Of a stretch of 64,000 nucleotides of DNA, positions 12,485 to 22,541 are shown piece after piece. The DNA comes from Cylindrobasidium torrendii FP15055 ss-10 (taxonomy: Eukaryota; Basidiomycota; Agaricomycetes; Agaricales; Physalacriaceae), in the NCBI GenBank assembly GCA_000934385.1, contig KN880491.1:1-64000 (forward strand), in the 5' to 3' direction. The notes below the pieces were generated by a model. That model was not told the origin of the DNA. It did no database searches and worked only from the letters and a program-made list of their open reading frames with translations. The translations under genes were made by a program, and so were the position numbers. Within the stretch, counting starts at the first letter, position 1, and every line of letters starts with the position of its first letter.

Positions 12485-13438
12485 ATGCCTCGCGTAGCCA
12501 CCCAAAAATCCGACTCTTACTCTTCGTCGTCGTCGTCGACGCCGGCCAAGAAGAAACACGTCTGCCCGACATGCGACCGCGCCTTCACCACCTCTGGCCA
12601 CCTCGCCCGTCATTCGCGAGTGCACACTGGCGAACGGAATCATAAATGTCCCTTCCCTGGATGCGAGACACGCTGCTCTCGTCAGGATAATCTCCAGCAA
12701 CAGTGCGTTTGTCCGCCCTACTTCATTTCGTTTGCTCATGCTACCCCTTCAAGCTACCGGATACACTTGTCACCAGGCTCACGCCGCAATAGTGCACGCT
12801 CAAATATTGCCCGCGTACTCAACAACAATGCTCCCCCAGTGGCCAAGAAAGAGGAGTCCCCACCGCCAAATCTTGAGCCTGCAAGCTACTACAACCGCAG
12901 CATGACACCCCCGGATTCACCTCCAGCATTGACTCCAGCGACGCTTGGGCCTCCTCATGCCAGTCTGCCGCCCTCGTCGTCGCCCACAGACACCTATTAC
13001 GAGAGCCCGAACAACGGGACTAGTGGCTATACCTACGTGCACAGTACTCCCGCGCCCCAGCAGCCTACCAATCAGCTCAGCCCCGTCCATTCTCACCAAA
13101 TGCTCCACCATACTCAACCGCATTCGCACACACATCTCCAATCCCACCCCATGTCCACCCAATCGTCTACGCTTGCGCACCCGCATCATCAGCAGCCATA
13201 CGAGCCGCCATCGCGCCATAGCATTTCGCATATATCTCCGCCAAGCCCAGAGAGCTCCAGTGGGCCGTCGACGCCGTACCAGCAGTACGCACACGATACA
13301 TACGCCCACCAGCATGTCGCTCGGTACGACAGTCCAAAGCCGGTGCTTCCACCATTGCGGGGCGTCGAGCGGGGGTATTACTATAATAACTCGAACGCTC
13401 CTCCTCAAGATTGGCGTGGGAAGGGAATCGTTCAATAG
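12485..13438 (+). CDS. C2H2 zinc-finger transcription factor, Nrg1-like
   Basis: Two exons (12485-12702, 12754-13438) give 300 residues. The 51-base intron keeps frame and interrupts the second finger. Finger one is CPTCDRAFTTSGHLARHSRVH (C-x2-C-x12-H-x3-H). Finger two is a C-x4-C form, CPFPGCETRCSRQDNLQQ followed after splicing by HYRIH. The TTSGHLARH and RQDNLQQHYRIHLSPGSRR pattern matches fungal Nrg1/NrgA repressors, which act in nutrient and stress repression. The remainder is a Ser/Pro/His/Gln-rich low-complexity region without a clear domain. The finger pair near the N-terminus is unusual compared with yeast Nrg1, where it lies at the C-terminus. Family assignment is firm; the regulatory role is inferred. 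Confidence 0.9.
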   Translation: MPRVATQKSDSYSSSSSSTPAKKKHVCPTCDRAFTTSGHLARHSRVHTGERNHKCPFPGCETRCSRQDNLQQQCVCPPYFISFAHATPSSYRIHLSPGSRRNSARSNIARVLNNNAPPVAKKEESPPPNLEPASYYNRSMTPPDSPPALTPATLGPPHASLPPSSSPTDTYYESPNNGTSGYTYVHSTPAPQQPTNQLSPVHSHQMLHHTQPHSHTHLQSHPMSTQSSTLAHPHHQQPYEPPSRHSISHISPPSPESSSGPSTPYQQYAHDTYAHQHVARYDSPKPVLPPLRGVERGYYYNNSNAPPQDWRGKGIVQ

Positions 13439-13839
13439 GCTTGGAGCATGCTTTCTGACCTACTACATCTAGCTACTAACTTATATCTTGCGTGGTCCTT
13501 ATTAGAAACCATTTTTGTATGCCCCTCTGTACTACTATACCTTGTCCGTAGTTCACACCCACCTTTTTTCTTGATTTTTTCTCTACGTATCCTCGTGCGG
13601 ACCATTGTACAGAATCACAAGTAGATTCGAGATGGGTTCGTTTCTATTTTGCTCTATCTGTGAGCCCACCCCCGCAGACCCTGTGTGCCCAATCCAGGTT
13701 CGTACCAGATCCATTGTGTGAGGACTGGGCAAGGGTCGGAATCGAGCCCTGTAAATGTGCGGCTGGCCGACACACATGATGTCCTCTCCCCATCATATCA
13801 AGCGCCATGAACTTGGTTCGTGTTCACTCTGTTTTTTAG
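13439..13839. other. intergenic or unresolved upstream exons
   Basis: This stretch holds the 3' region of the zinc-finger gene and probably the missing first exons of the gene that follows. An open stretch from ATG 13632 and another around 13,697-13,805 look partly coding, but I could not join them in frame to the exon beginning at 13,840. Confidence 0.35.
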
Positions 13840-14154
13840 GGTGACAAACGGATCTGTGGTCGCGTACGGTGGGAGAAGCCCATTGCGGAAGACGTGGATA
13901 TACACCCAAGGCCTGCGAAGCCGGTTCTCATCAGCGCGGGAGACTTGCAGCCCTGGCAGCGATGTATGCATGATTATGCCATGCCGGACATATTCACGAG
14001 ATTCCGTCAGTTGCACGCAACGTGTGGCGTCAAGGATTACACTCTACGTCTTCATGAACAGACGAGGGAGTTCCTCCGCCGATTGGATATTGAGTACAAG
14101 TGAGTAGCTGTCAATTATGTGTATTGTATTCTAACACGCAGCGGACCCGCATAA
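13840..14154 (+). CDS. 3' part of an unrecognised gene
   Basis: The exon 13840-14099 follows a strong acceptor (CTCTGTTTTTTAG). A textbook 42-base intron, 14100-14141, comes next, with GTGAGT, a TTCTAAC branch site and a CACGCAG end. A 13-base last exon then encodes only NGPA before the stop, after an N from the split codon. The protein includes GDLQPWQRCMHDYAMPDIF and a highly charged tail ending EFLRRLDIEY. I do not recognise the family. The start lies upstream and was not resolved; the only in-frame ATG nearby (13807) is separated by TAG, which is the acceptor itself. It may be a partial or decayed g​ene. Confidence 0.45.
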
Positions 14155-14609
14155 CCCAAGTATAACCCATAACAATTCAAATTCAAAGCCGGCTGCACAA
14201 CGACTCCCTCTCCCGGAAGCCAAATTCCACAATTGGACAGCTCCTTGATACTCTTTCCTATTCAAATCTCACGCTTTAGACAGCGGCGTACTTCTATCTA
14301 ACATTGTAATTGACCTTGAAGGACAGTGCCCGTCGGGCCATGGATATGGGCAAGCTGCATATCCCCAACGCCGCAGTAGCCTACTTATTGGTCGCTAGAA
14401 GCATATTGCTGTGGCCCAGACACTCACCCAGCAGACAGACCGCCGTTCAAAAATGAACATGAACTTCCAGCCATCCCGCGCCGCTGCATACTCTCACCCA
14501 GCGCACTAGAGCGTAGATATTATTTGGTATCCGGAATACAATCACAATACTTTGTACAATCGATTCACCGGTCTGTCACTAACGCTTCTTCTTAGCACTC
14601 CATCCACTT
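14155..14609. other. intergenic, convergent 3' ends
   Basis: This lies between the convergent 3' ends of the unknown gene and the small protein below. No frame or repeat worth naming was seen. Confidence 0.5.
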
Positions 14610-15032
14610 TCACTCTTCCTTCTTTGCGTTCTGCTTATCCATAAGTCCAAGTCCTCCAAAGGCCCCAAGCTCCATCTCTCCAGGCGCCTCAGCATTGCGC
14701 ACAGCGGCGCTTTGTCCCACTCCAGACTCGTCTTTAGGAACCTTTGCCGTGGTGACTGGGTGTGCTGGGCTTGAGCTCGTCGAACTCTGAGGCGCAGATG
14801 GCGGCGCATCGGCGGCTGGATAGTTTATATACGGAGCCGACGTCGGATAGGCCGTCGCTGGATCCCCTTGTGCTTGGACATACTTGGGTGTTTCCTCATT
14901 GGTGGCGATGGGTTCTCCAGTTTTTGGGTCATTTCGTGTGTGCCAGCCTGGTGTAGATTTTGGGGCGTGCATTGCCGTCCCGGGCAGAGCGCGCGAGGTA
15001 TGCATGTAACGAATGAGGTTGGTACGCAGCAT
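14610..15032 (-). CDS. small protein with mitochondrial-type N-terminus
   Basis: A single-exon frame of 140 residues. The start MLRTNLIRYMHTSRALPG has Arg, Ser and Thr, no acids, and an R-Y-M-H-T-S cleavage-like context, so import into mitochondria is plausible. The middle is rich in Pro, Ser and Ala with TGEPIATNEETPKYVQ. The end is Lys/Glu-rich (DKQNAKKEE). I know no function. The frame has clean codon use and a proper ATG, which favours a real gene over a chance frame. Confidence 0.55.
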   Translation of the reverse strand: MLRTNLIRYMHTSRALPGTAMHAPKSTPGWHTRNDPKTGEPIATNEETPKYVQAQGDPATAYPTSAPYINYPAADAPPSAPQSSTSSSPAHPVTTAKVPKDESGVGQSAAVRNAEAPGEMELGAFGGLGLMDKQNAKKEE

Positions 15033-15812
15033 GATGGGTTGGGATGGATAGAAGAGGGGTCGATACTGGATGCAGCCTTTTGAAGACTGGGTGATTCCAG
15101 TGATGCAACCCTACGAGACATGAGTGACCTCAGAGAATTTCATCGTGCACCACATCTCGTGATGGTCATAATTCTCACTGCGACTTTGATCCTTCATACA
15201 ATCCAAATGTTAGGATTGTCGCTGAAAGTGAGATACTTTACGTCCATGGTCAAATTAAGCACAGAACTGAAGGAAAGCAAAAAACGACGCACTGCGTATG
15301 GAAACGGAACTCTTTGCAAAGCTAAAGTACGCTCCATGGAGTCGAACTCGCCTTCGTCCCAGCTGTAAGCTGTTCATTCGTCCAACATATTTGCACAAAT
15401 CCGTATGCACGTTGAGTCGGGGCGACAGACAAGAGAACGCTGCCGCTGGATGATGGTGAGAAGAAGAAGGAAGGAATCTACACAGCCACCATACTGGCGC
15501 AATACGCCCGAACATACTATCACTGCGCGCACGAGTACGGGTTGAAGAAGGACACCTTTGCCTCCGAATGATCTATGTAGCGTTTGTGGGCCATGATGCA
15601 ATGAACCACTACCATTTCTGTTTGGTTCAGATGATGGACACACATGAACAGTGCGAAGCATTTTCGTTGCTTTCTAATGTCGGCGTCGATGGAACAAGCA
15701 CACAATATCATTCAATCCAGAAATGGACGACCACGGGTCGGTGCAAAACACCGATGCGTGTCGATCGGCGACATTGGTATTGCAATACAGCGTACAGTGT
15801 ACAGATATTTTT
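15033..15812. other. intergenic, nothing recognised
   Basis: Upstream of the small minus-strand protein and downstream of the uS11 gene. Several short frames overlap on both strands without motifs. Confidence 0.5.
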
Positions 15813-16499
15813 TTACAGACGGCGACCACGGCGACCACCCTGTAAGGAGTTAGACCTGGGAAGTGGATAGAACGAACACTCGTACCTTGCGGCGGGTGGA
15901 GTCTGTGGGGACGGGAGTCACGTCCTCGATACGTCCAATGCGCATACCAGCACGGGCGAGGGCACGGAGAGCAGACTGAGCACCAGGGCCGGGGGTCTTG
16001 GTGCCAGTGCCACCAGTAGCACGGAGCTTGACGTGGAGGGCAGTGAATCCAACCTATTATACGATGAGCTTTCTCAAGATGCTCAATCATCATCACGCAC
16101 CTCGCGGCAGCGAGCAGCAACATCCTGAGCAGCCAACATGGCAGCGTAGGGGGATGACTCGTCACGGTCGGCCTTGACCTTCATTCCACCAGTAACGCGC
16201 GAGATGGTTTCCTTGCCCGAGAGATCCGTGATGTGGACGAAAGTGTCGTTGAAGGATGCGAAGATGTGCGCAACACCGAACACGAGCTCGCCATCGGCGA
16301 CCTGAGGGCCGAGGGAGACTGTGGTGGTTTCCTGGGGAATCTTGGTCTTCTTGGGGGCCTACAATGCGCCAGATCAGTTTCGTGCACATCCAGATTGCCA
16401 TCGCGCCATCCAACGTCGAAACGGCCTGCAGTGCGCCAACAAAGACCGCAAACGAGCATCCGGACGTCGGCTAGTGCGATGAGCGGGCGTACGCACCAT
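15813..16499 (-). CDS. RPS14: 40S ribosomal protein uS11 (S14)
   Basis: Four exons (16499-16497, 16358-16101, 16053-15886, 15839-15813) give 151 residues, the same length as the human protein. Exon 1 is only the ATG, with GTGCGT directly after it. The chain reads [11 protein letters not shown], then [22 protein letters not shown] and [21 protein letters not shown], and ends [14 protein letters not shown], all hallmarks of uS11. It sits in the 40S platform and binds the 3' major domain of 18S rRNA. The first intron is 138 bases, well above the usual 50. The gene faces an unknown plus-strand gene whose ATG is 232 bases away, so they probably share a promoter region. Confidence 0.97.
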
Positions 16500-16731
16500 G
16501 GCAGCTGGTGGAGGTGAGTTGACGACGGTGTGGACGATATTCACGAATCAAAGGCCAAAAGGAATCGCAAAATTTTCCACGTGGATGTGTGATGGCCTAG
16601 ACCGGCAAAAGGCCAGATCCACAAAAGTGCGAAATGCAAATCGTAGATGGGCCCGGAACATTTTACTCGGGGTACGGGATCTGCTCTTAAGTCTCGGTCA
16701 TGGGGCTGCTTTATGCTCCGCATCTTGTCCA

Positions 16732-17340
16732 ATGACCTCCACCACTACTTTGTCTACAGAAGCCTGCGAACTCGAGGGCGTCCTGCGCTTCTCTGACCAG
16801 GCAGAAATCATACCTGAGGGCTCTTCCCCACGCCCTCCACTCATACGCTTTCTCACGCGCTCTTTAAGCGCAGAGCGCCGCACTTGTTCTGCCAAACCCT
16901 CAAAGGGTTGCCTCCTCAACGGTCGCCGCCGCCGCAGTACCTCACACTCCACCCAAGACGCCCATGAAGTCGACCTACCTGTCGTGCACGTCCACGCTCT
17001 AGACTCGCCTCCATCATCGCCAGTATCACCCCCAAGAACGTCGCGTTCCCTATCATCGGGATTTCTAGCGCGTTTCAATCCATTGCCAAAGGAGCAGCCG
17101 CCGTCACCGGATCCGCCATCACCCACGCTGCCTCTCCGAGCGTGCTGTCCCGAATGCGCACATTCCTTTACGGAGCCACCAGATCGTATCCATTTCACTG
17201 CTGCCGCCCTTCGAAGACAGCGGCAAGCCTCTTTCGACGACTTCGCATCCTACTCGCCGCCGATGGCAGAGAAGAAGTGCGATTTAGGAGCTGTGGGAAT
17301 GGCGAGGTTTTTCCCTGTCCCAGAAGAGGGCAAAGCATGA
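16732..17340 (+). CDS. unrecognised 202-residue protein
   Basis: The open frame extends further upstream to 16498, but that part overlaps the uS11 start and first intron on the other strand. ATG 16732 (MTSTTTLSTEACELEG) is therefore chosen. The chain is Pro/Ser/Arg-rich (SPVSPPRTSRSLSSGF, then PPSPDPPSPTLP). It carries a CCPECAHSF element that could bind metal if other cysteines joined it, and ends MARFFPVPEEGKA. No family is recognised and no intron is needed. Confidence 0.5.
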   Translation: MTSTTTLSTEACELEGVLRFSDQAEIIPEGSSPRPPLIRFLTRSLSAERRTCSAKPSKGCLLNGRRRRSTSHSTQDAHEVDLPVVHVHALDSPPSSPVSPPRTSRSLSSGFLARFNPLPKEQPPSPDPPSPTLPLRACCPECAHSFTEPPDRIHFTAAALRRQRQASFDDFASYSPPMAEKKCDLGAVGMARFFPVPEEGKA

Positions 17341-18155
17341 AGAGCAGCATCTTGATCCACTTGTAACATTATTCTCCGGCATCTTCCTCTGCATCGATAC
17401 GATAGGTATATTCCCTGTGTGTATATACCCACCATAACACTGTTTTCTTGTCTTTGGAGGTCGCCAAGGCGCCTCCGCACACCCAACGTTCGTCCCGCGT
17501 CACATTCTGCCCGTCTCACCTGTCCCATGACTATGCTGGATCGCGCGGTATCTGTGGTTTGAAGCTTGGTCGACGCGATGCCCAAGCTTCGTCCACAAGT
17601 CGTCGCGACGTTTGTCGTTCTCACGACGCACTCGACCAGCCCTCGAACTTGGCAATTGTGGCCTCGCCCCTTCGCGACCCTGGCCATTCATCCGCTCACG
17701 TTACCGTGGCCAACTGATGTCAGCAAGTCATTGTTCAATGTCATTTTCAGTTTCACATCCTCAGACCGACTGTCTACGCCGTTTTGAATTTTGACTAATG
17801 ATATTGGGTGAGTTTTGTGTCCGCCGCTTCACTCAATAGCACGTAGGAGTACGCACCCCAAAGTTCGAACCGGGGACTGTCAGAGAAAACCAAGGGTTGA
17901 TACATTTTTACAGGTGCATACCTCGAGCCTGCCATCACATTGCTATCAATTCATGTTGCAGAAGCAACTATGGGCCCACTGGGGGCAGCGGATTGGCGTA
18001 CAATGGCTGGGTATGCACGTTACTGCCTCATGGCCTCGCATTGACCGGTGGTACAAAAAGCCCTGAAGCCGTTCATTAACTTACATCCTGACTCTGCATC
18101 GCCCATACCCAGTTCGACCCACCAGAAGACTGCTTTCTCATTCAATCTCTTCGCC
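17341..18155. other. intergenic, nothing recognised
   Basis: The leader of the next gene is pyrimidine-rich near 18,140. A stretch at 17,870-17,890 resembles a tRNA B box but does not fold as a T-arm. Confidence 0.45.
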
Positions 18156-18863
18156 ATGCCCCGCTTGCCAGTAATCCTGAAGACGCTTGTGGCTGTGGCG
18201 CTGGCATCGGCATTGTCGCACATATGGGACAAGCAAGTCGAACTTGCCAGGGGACTGCAGCAACAGCTAGAAGAGGAGCGGAGGCAGCGGAGAGATGCGA
18301 GGCGTGCGTTGGATCAGGCGGAGACCGAGCTGCAACGTGCACAGCATGCAAGACAGAACGAAATACACGAGTTGCAGCGCGCGGCAGAGCAGTCGGCAGA
18401 CGCGTTAGTCGTGTCCAAGCGTGCGGCAGAACAGGCGGTGAACGAGCTACGTGCGTCGAAGCTTGCGACAGGCAACGAATTGCAGGCCTTGAGACAAATG
18501 GTGGAACACACAGAGGACGAGCTTCGGACGGCGCGGCGGGCGGCAGACCAGACGAGGGAAGCACTACGTTTGTCGAAGCTTGCGGAACAGAAGACCGACG
18601 CCGAGTTGGGCGCGATGAGGGGTGCGGCAGAGCAAATGAAGAATGAACTACGGGCAGCAAGACTCACGGTAGAGGTGACAGAGGACGAGTTGCGAGCATG
18701 TCGGCAAGAATTGGAGGAGACGCAGCAGGAACGCGACGAGCTGGAGGAAGAAGCGCGCATGGTCAGAGATGATGTCGACAAGCTGTCCGAGATGCAGGCG
18801 CAGACATTGGCAGTGCTTCAATCGCATAGGCAAGGGGATGGAGATTCTGCGACGACTCAGTGA
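18156..18863 (+). CDS. membrane-anchored coiled-coil protein with 14-residue repeats
   Basis: The frame extends upstream to 18048, but ATG 18156 has the better context (tcgccATGc) and gives 235 residues. Residues 1-22 (MPRLPVILKTLVAVALASAL) form a hydrophobic signal or anchor. The rest is almost one continuous coiled coil rich in Glu, Gln, Arg and Ala. It is built partly from repeats of 14 residues, two heptads, such as AAEQAVNELRASKL, AADQTREALRLSKL and AAEQMKNELRAARL. The tail is DGDSATTQ. No enzyme motif is present. It could tether something to a membrane, but this is inference. No homologue is recognised by name. Confidence 0.65.
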   Translation: MPRLPVILKTLVAVALASALSHIWDKQVELARGLQQQLEEERRQRRDARRALDQAETELQRAQHARQNEIHELQRAAEQSADALVVSKRAAEQAVNELRASKLATGNELQALRQMVEHTEDELRTARRAADQTREALRLSKLAEQKTDAELGAMRGAAEQMKNELRAARLTVEVTEDELRACRQELEETQQERDELEEEARMVRDDVDKLSEMQAQTLAVLQSHRQGDGDSATTQ

Positions 18864-19690
18864 GCGTCGGATTCCAGGAAGGTGCCAGGAAGGTGTTAGT
18901 TGATGTTTGAGGAAAGCTAGTTCGGACGAAATGCTAAGAGTATGTGTTGTATTATATATGTTAAGTTATATGGTAGAAGTATCACTTACTTGACGACCGG
19001 TAAATCGCACATTTGGTTCTAAACCTATGGTCGCTCTGCTAGTAGTAGTAGAGCACGAGAGACGCACATCCAGTAGTGCCGTATGTCTGCGATAACTCGA
19101 ACGGTCTTCTCCACTACAGTTACATTGCAAATGCATTATGGTCGGTCTACTGATGGATGCAAACATCGTCTGTTGGGAAGATTTCACGCTTCTTCAGCGA
19201 GGAAAGATGATCGGGACAGTGACTACTACGTTTGATCAAGTTCAAGACAATGTTGCCCTTTGACCACTTAGACTTGAGTACGCGGAAAAGCCTCGCAGTC
19301 GGATCCGTAGCTCACATCATTCATACTGGCCTGCCATTCGGCGGATTTTTGGAAACTGTGCTTCAAAGCACCTGAATGCATCGCGTGTTCTCATTTCCTC
19401 GTTGTATGTTGCCTTCATGCCTTGCTTGAGGAATCACGCATGCCGGATGATTGTTGAAGGCCTACTTACGCGATAAACTTGCCCGTTTCTACATCAGCTA
19501 ATTGTTCAAGCTTCACTACTTCATAGTTCAGAGCGAACTCACGGACGATGCGGGCTCTCGCACGCTGAGCCAATTTGCGCAGCTCTATTTCGCTGATACC
19601 TAACGACTCTGATTGGCTTCTTTCTCGCCGTCAAGTCGCCAACGCTTCGCGCAGCAGGAACCAATCGTACACTCTATTTCTCCGCTATGA
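18864..19690. other. intergenic, nothing recognised
   Basis: A short TAG-trinucleotide run lies near 19,038. No gene is supported on either strand. Confidence 0.5.
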
Positions 19691-19700
19691 TATATATAAA
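19691..19700 (+). promoter_or_regulatory. TATA box of the intradiol dioxygenase gene
   Basis: TATATATAAA ends 57 bases before ATG 19758 and is followed by C/T-rich leader sequence, as expected for a strongly regulated fungal promoter. Confidence 0.65.
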
Positions 19701-19757
19701 GTCCTCTTCGAAGGTTACGCCTAATTCATCTTTCTTTCCACGGCCCCTCCCACAACC

Positions 19758-21073
19758 ATGCATCTCGCTAGCCTCGTCTCAATCCTCTCTCTTTCGGCTT
19801 ACGTTCTAGCGCATGGCGGGCATACATCCAAACGGCAGGAGAAGCGTGACTTGAGCCATTGCAGTCGAGAAATCAGCGCGACGAAGCAGAAGCGTTCACC
19901 AGACGTTTTGGATCGTATGACCGCCTTACATGGCACTGAAAGTGTCAAGAGATCTTCCCTTGAAGAGAGAGCCATCTTTTCAGAGTGAGTTCGTCACCTA
20001 TAATCATACTAAGCGCTCAATGTTGAACTATCTGCAGACTCGCCAACAACACTTGTGTCATTGACCCCGAAGTCACATCTGGACCGTACCACATCGATGG
20101 CCAGCTCTACCGTCGCGACGTTCGTGAGCATCGTGCGCATACTTTAATTTCCCTGGTTGCTTTCCTTGGTGACGTCCAGGATAGAACCTGGCATTCCCAT
20201 GTGGATTGACATTGGCGTGATTGACATCGACACCTGCGAGCCTCTGGAAAATGTTATGCTCGAATTCTGGCACTGCAATGCAACTGGGTACTACTCTGGC
20301 TACACCGGTATCGACCCCGACACCATGGAATACACCCTTCCAGAACGTGATGACGGGACAACCGACGACCTCACCTTCCTCCGCGGCTTCCAAAAGTCCA
20401 ACGCGAACGGTATAGGTAAATTTCCAGCATTCTGAACTTGAAGAATATCCTCTTATTTGCTCCCATGCAGCCGAGTTTGTTTCGATTTTCCCTGGATGGT
20501 ATAACCCGCGCGCAGTCCATATCCACATTGTTGCGCATTTGGGTGCGGAGGTTGCAGAGAACGGTACCATCATCGGTGGCTCGCAGGTTCATGTCGGGCA
20601 GCTCTTCTTTGACGAAGAACTCACCAAGACTGTACACGAAAGCGAACACTATGTCGCCCACTCCCAAGCCAACCGCCCGTACGCCATCTCTCTATGCAAC
20701 GGCTTTTCCTTCTCTCTGACATTATATCATCAGCACTGTCGACCACGACCAAGTATACCCGCAGTCCAACACAACAGCATGGTCACCCATCGTCGAGGTC
20801 GTCACCCTTGGCGAGACACTATCCGAAGGCCTCCTAGGCTATATCACCATTGCCGTCTCTTCCAGCGGTAACATAACGACCTCGGATCCCGGCCTGCACA
20901 CTAGCGGAGGTACCAGCCCAACTAACACCATCGCTGCGGCCAATGGCGCGTATGCGTCTGCCTCTGCACACGACGTGTCGCTGCTCAAGGCCGAGAATAT
21001 TATGTCGACTATCTTCAAGGCTGGTGTGGCTGAGATTATGGGCGCCAACGCGACACCCACCCCGTCGGCATAA
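19758..21073 (+). CDS. secreted intradiol ring-cleavage dioxygenase
   Basis: Five exons (19758-19984, 20038-20123, 20185-20415, 20471-20678, 20734-21073) give 363 residues. The start MHLASLVSILSLSAYVLAHG is a signal peptide. The fold core reads TSGPYHIDGQLYRRDV, then PGIPMWIDIGVIDIDTCEP, WHCNATGYYSGY and GIAEFVSIFPGWYNPRAVHIH. The last two Tyr and His-x-His elements are the iron ligands of intradiol dioxygenases, which open catechol rings between the hydroxyls. Secreted fungal members are linked to breakdown of lignin-derived aromatics. The exon 2/3 junction is uncertain: acceptor ATAG at 20184 keeps frame and gives DVQPG. The Ser/Thr/Asn-rich tail after the domain is low complexity. Confidence 0.92.
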
Positions 21074-21296
21074 TTTGGTAGCCTGGGGCGATTGATCAAT
21101 CTGAGGCGTGTATTGGGTTGGACGGACTACCTACTCTTCACTCTTTCCCCGCTCTTTAGCATTCCTTCATTATACATAATTTCGATGCAATAGGTCAAAG
21201 ACAGTCGCTGAATAAAAGCTGTAATAGAACAATAACCAGGGTTCAAAGGCATTCGGTGCACGGGCCGAACGGGCTACACCTCAGACTTAAACCACC

Positions 21297-22304
21297 ATGT
21301 CCTTTTTGAGCTTGCAGCGTCATATCTGCAAGCTTCCCTACGAGCTGCGGCTCTTGATTCTCGAGATAGGCGCAATAGACGACCGTAAGGTCGCTGCGCA
21401 ATATGCCCGGCTTTCCAAAGCAATACGACAAATGTACGAGCTGGCCTACACCACGAACAGCTCACCCTGTATTGATTGATACTCCCCGGTGGATAGCATC
21501 GACCCCATCCTTTACCACACTGTCTTCATCGCGTCCTTTCATCGCATCGAGGCGTTTATCGCTGCCATGCGCCTACGCAATGATCCCGCCTTTTTCGCCA
21601 CAAATGTTCGCGTCATGACCTTGGCCTCCCTGTACCCATACGGTAAAATGCTGCTCCCATTCCTCGCGAAATGCTTGCAAGGCTGTCCTGGACTCACACA
21701 ACTGACAATGACCGACTACAATGGAATGGGCGCCGATGACCTCAAGCACGGGATTTTCGACAAAGTGCCGAACCTCCGCCGCCTGCATATCAGCGTGCGC
21801 AACGCCGAAGCGGCGCGCTCGTTTCCCAAACCACTGCCAATGAACCTGACGCACTTGAGCCTGGGACCGATGAGCCCGAATGCTGCTGTCGAGCCGTATG
21901 AGGCGGTATTGCGCGAGTTGATTCTGCACCGAGAGATCCCAGGACTCACGCATCTCGCGGTCGTCGCCGATAGAGCCGAGGGATTCGAGAGCTTCCTCCG
22001 CTTTGCGCATTCGCTTCCAAAGAGCCTGTCTGTTTTCCTCATCCAGATGCAGATCTACGGATGGACGCCTGCCTGGAGGAGTGATATGGAGAGGCGCATC
22101 GAGATGCTGGGAGATCGCAGAGTCGTCATTCTCCAGACTTTCCATGGACTGCCTCACTACAGAAGAGGAATGCAGTCGCAAGGGATATTGGCGTACACTG
22201 CGGTCTCTACCTATTACAACTGGTCATCTGTCAGCTCTTCCTCTCAAGATGATGCTTGGGACGTTGCGGAGAAAATCGTCGCCGATAGGAATTTGAGCAG
22301 GTAG
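21297..22304 (+). pseudogene. F-box/LRR-like gene with one in-frame stop
   Basis: One frame runs from ATG 21297 to 22304 except for a TGA at 21477-21479. Before it, CKLPYELRLLILEIGAIDD followed by KVAAQYARLSKAIRQM resembles the F-box-like start of agaricomycete proteins. After it, YHTVFIASFHRIEAFIAAM leads into leucine-rich segments (PGLTQLTMTDY, PNLRRLHISVRN, MNLTHLSLGP). Read through, it would encode 335 residues, a usual size. No intron can remove the TGA, because no donor and acceptor fit. It is either a young pseudogene, a sequencing error or a readthrough case. The stop sits in 'attgattgata', a slippery duplication. Confidence 0.6.
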
Positions 22305-22541
22305 CCCTTGTGGAAACACTGATAGATACGCTATCTTGCATATAGTTTTACATATTTAGCATAAGGTTTGACCTATAAACCAGATTGTATCATAGAAATT
22401 GAACGAGGGTCGCATAGCGAAGCTAACGGAAATTCAAAAGAAATTCAAAATCTCTAGCAAAATCGTGATGTACAATATGCGAAATGTACACATACAAGTA
22501 TACAAGATAATCAACATACAAAAATATAAGGTATGTAGATG

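Noticed and set aside
16359..16496. snoRNA inside the first uS11 intron
   Set aside because: No convincing C (RTGATGA) and D (CTGA) pair or H/ACA pair; kept only as a question.
17866..17890. tRNA-like B box (GTTCGAACC)
   Set aside because: No matching T-stem, anticodon arm or acceptor stem could be folded around it on either strand.
18142..18781. Long minus-strand frames opposite the coiled-coil gene
   Set aside because: Ser/Ala-rich mirror of the heptad codons; no independent start or signal.
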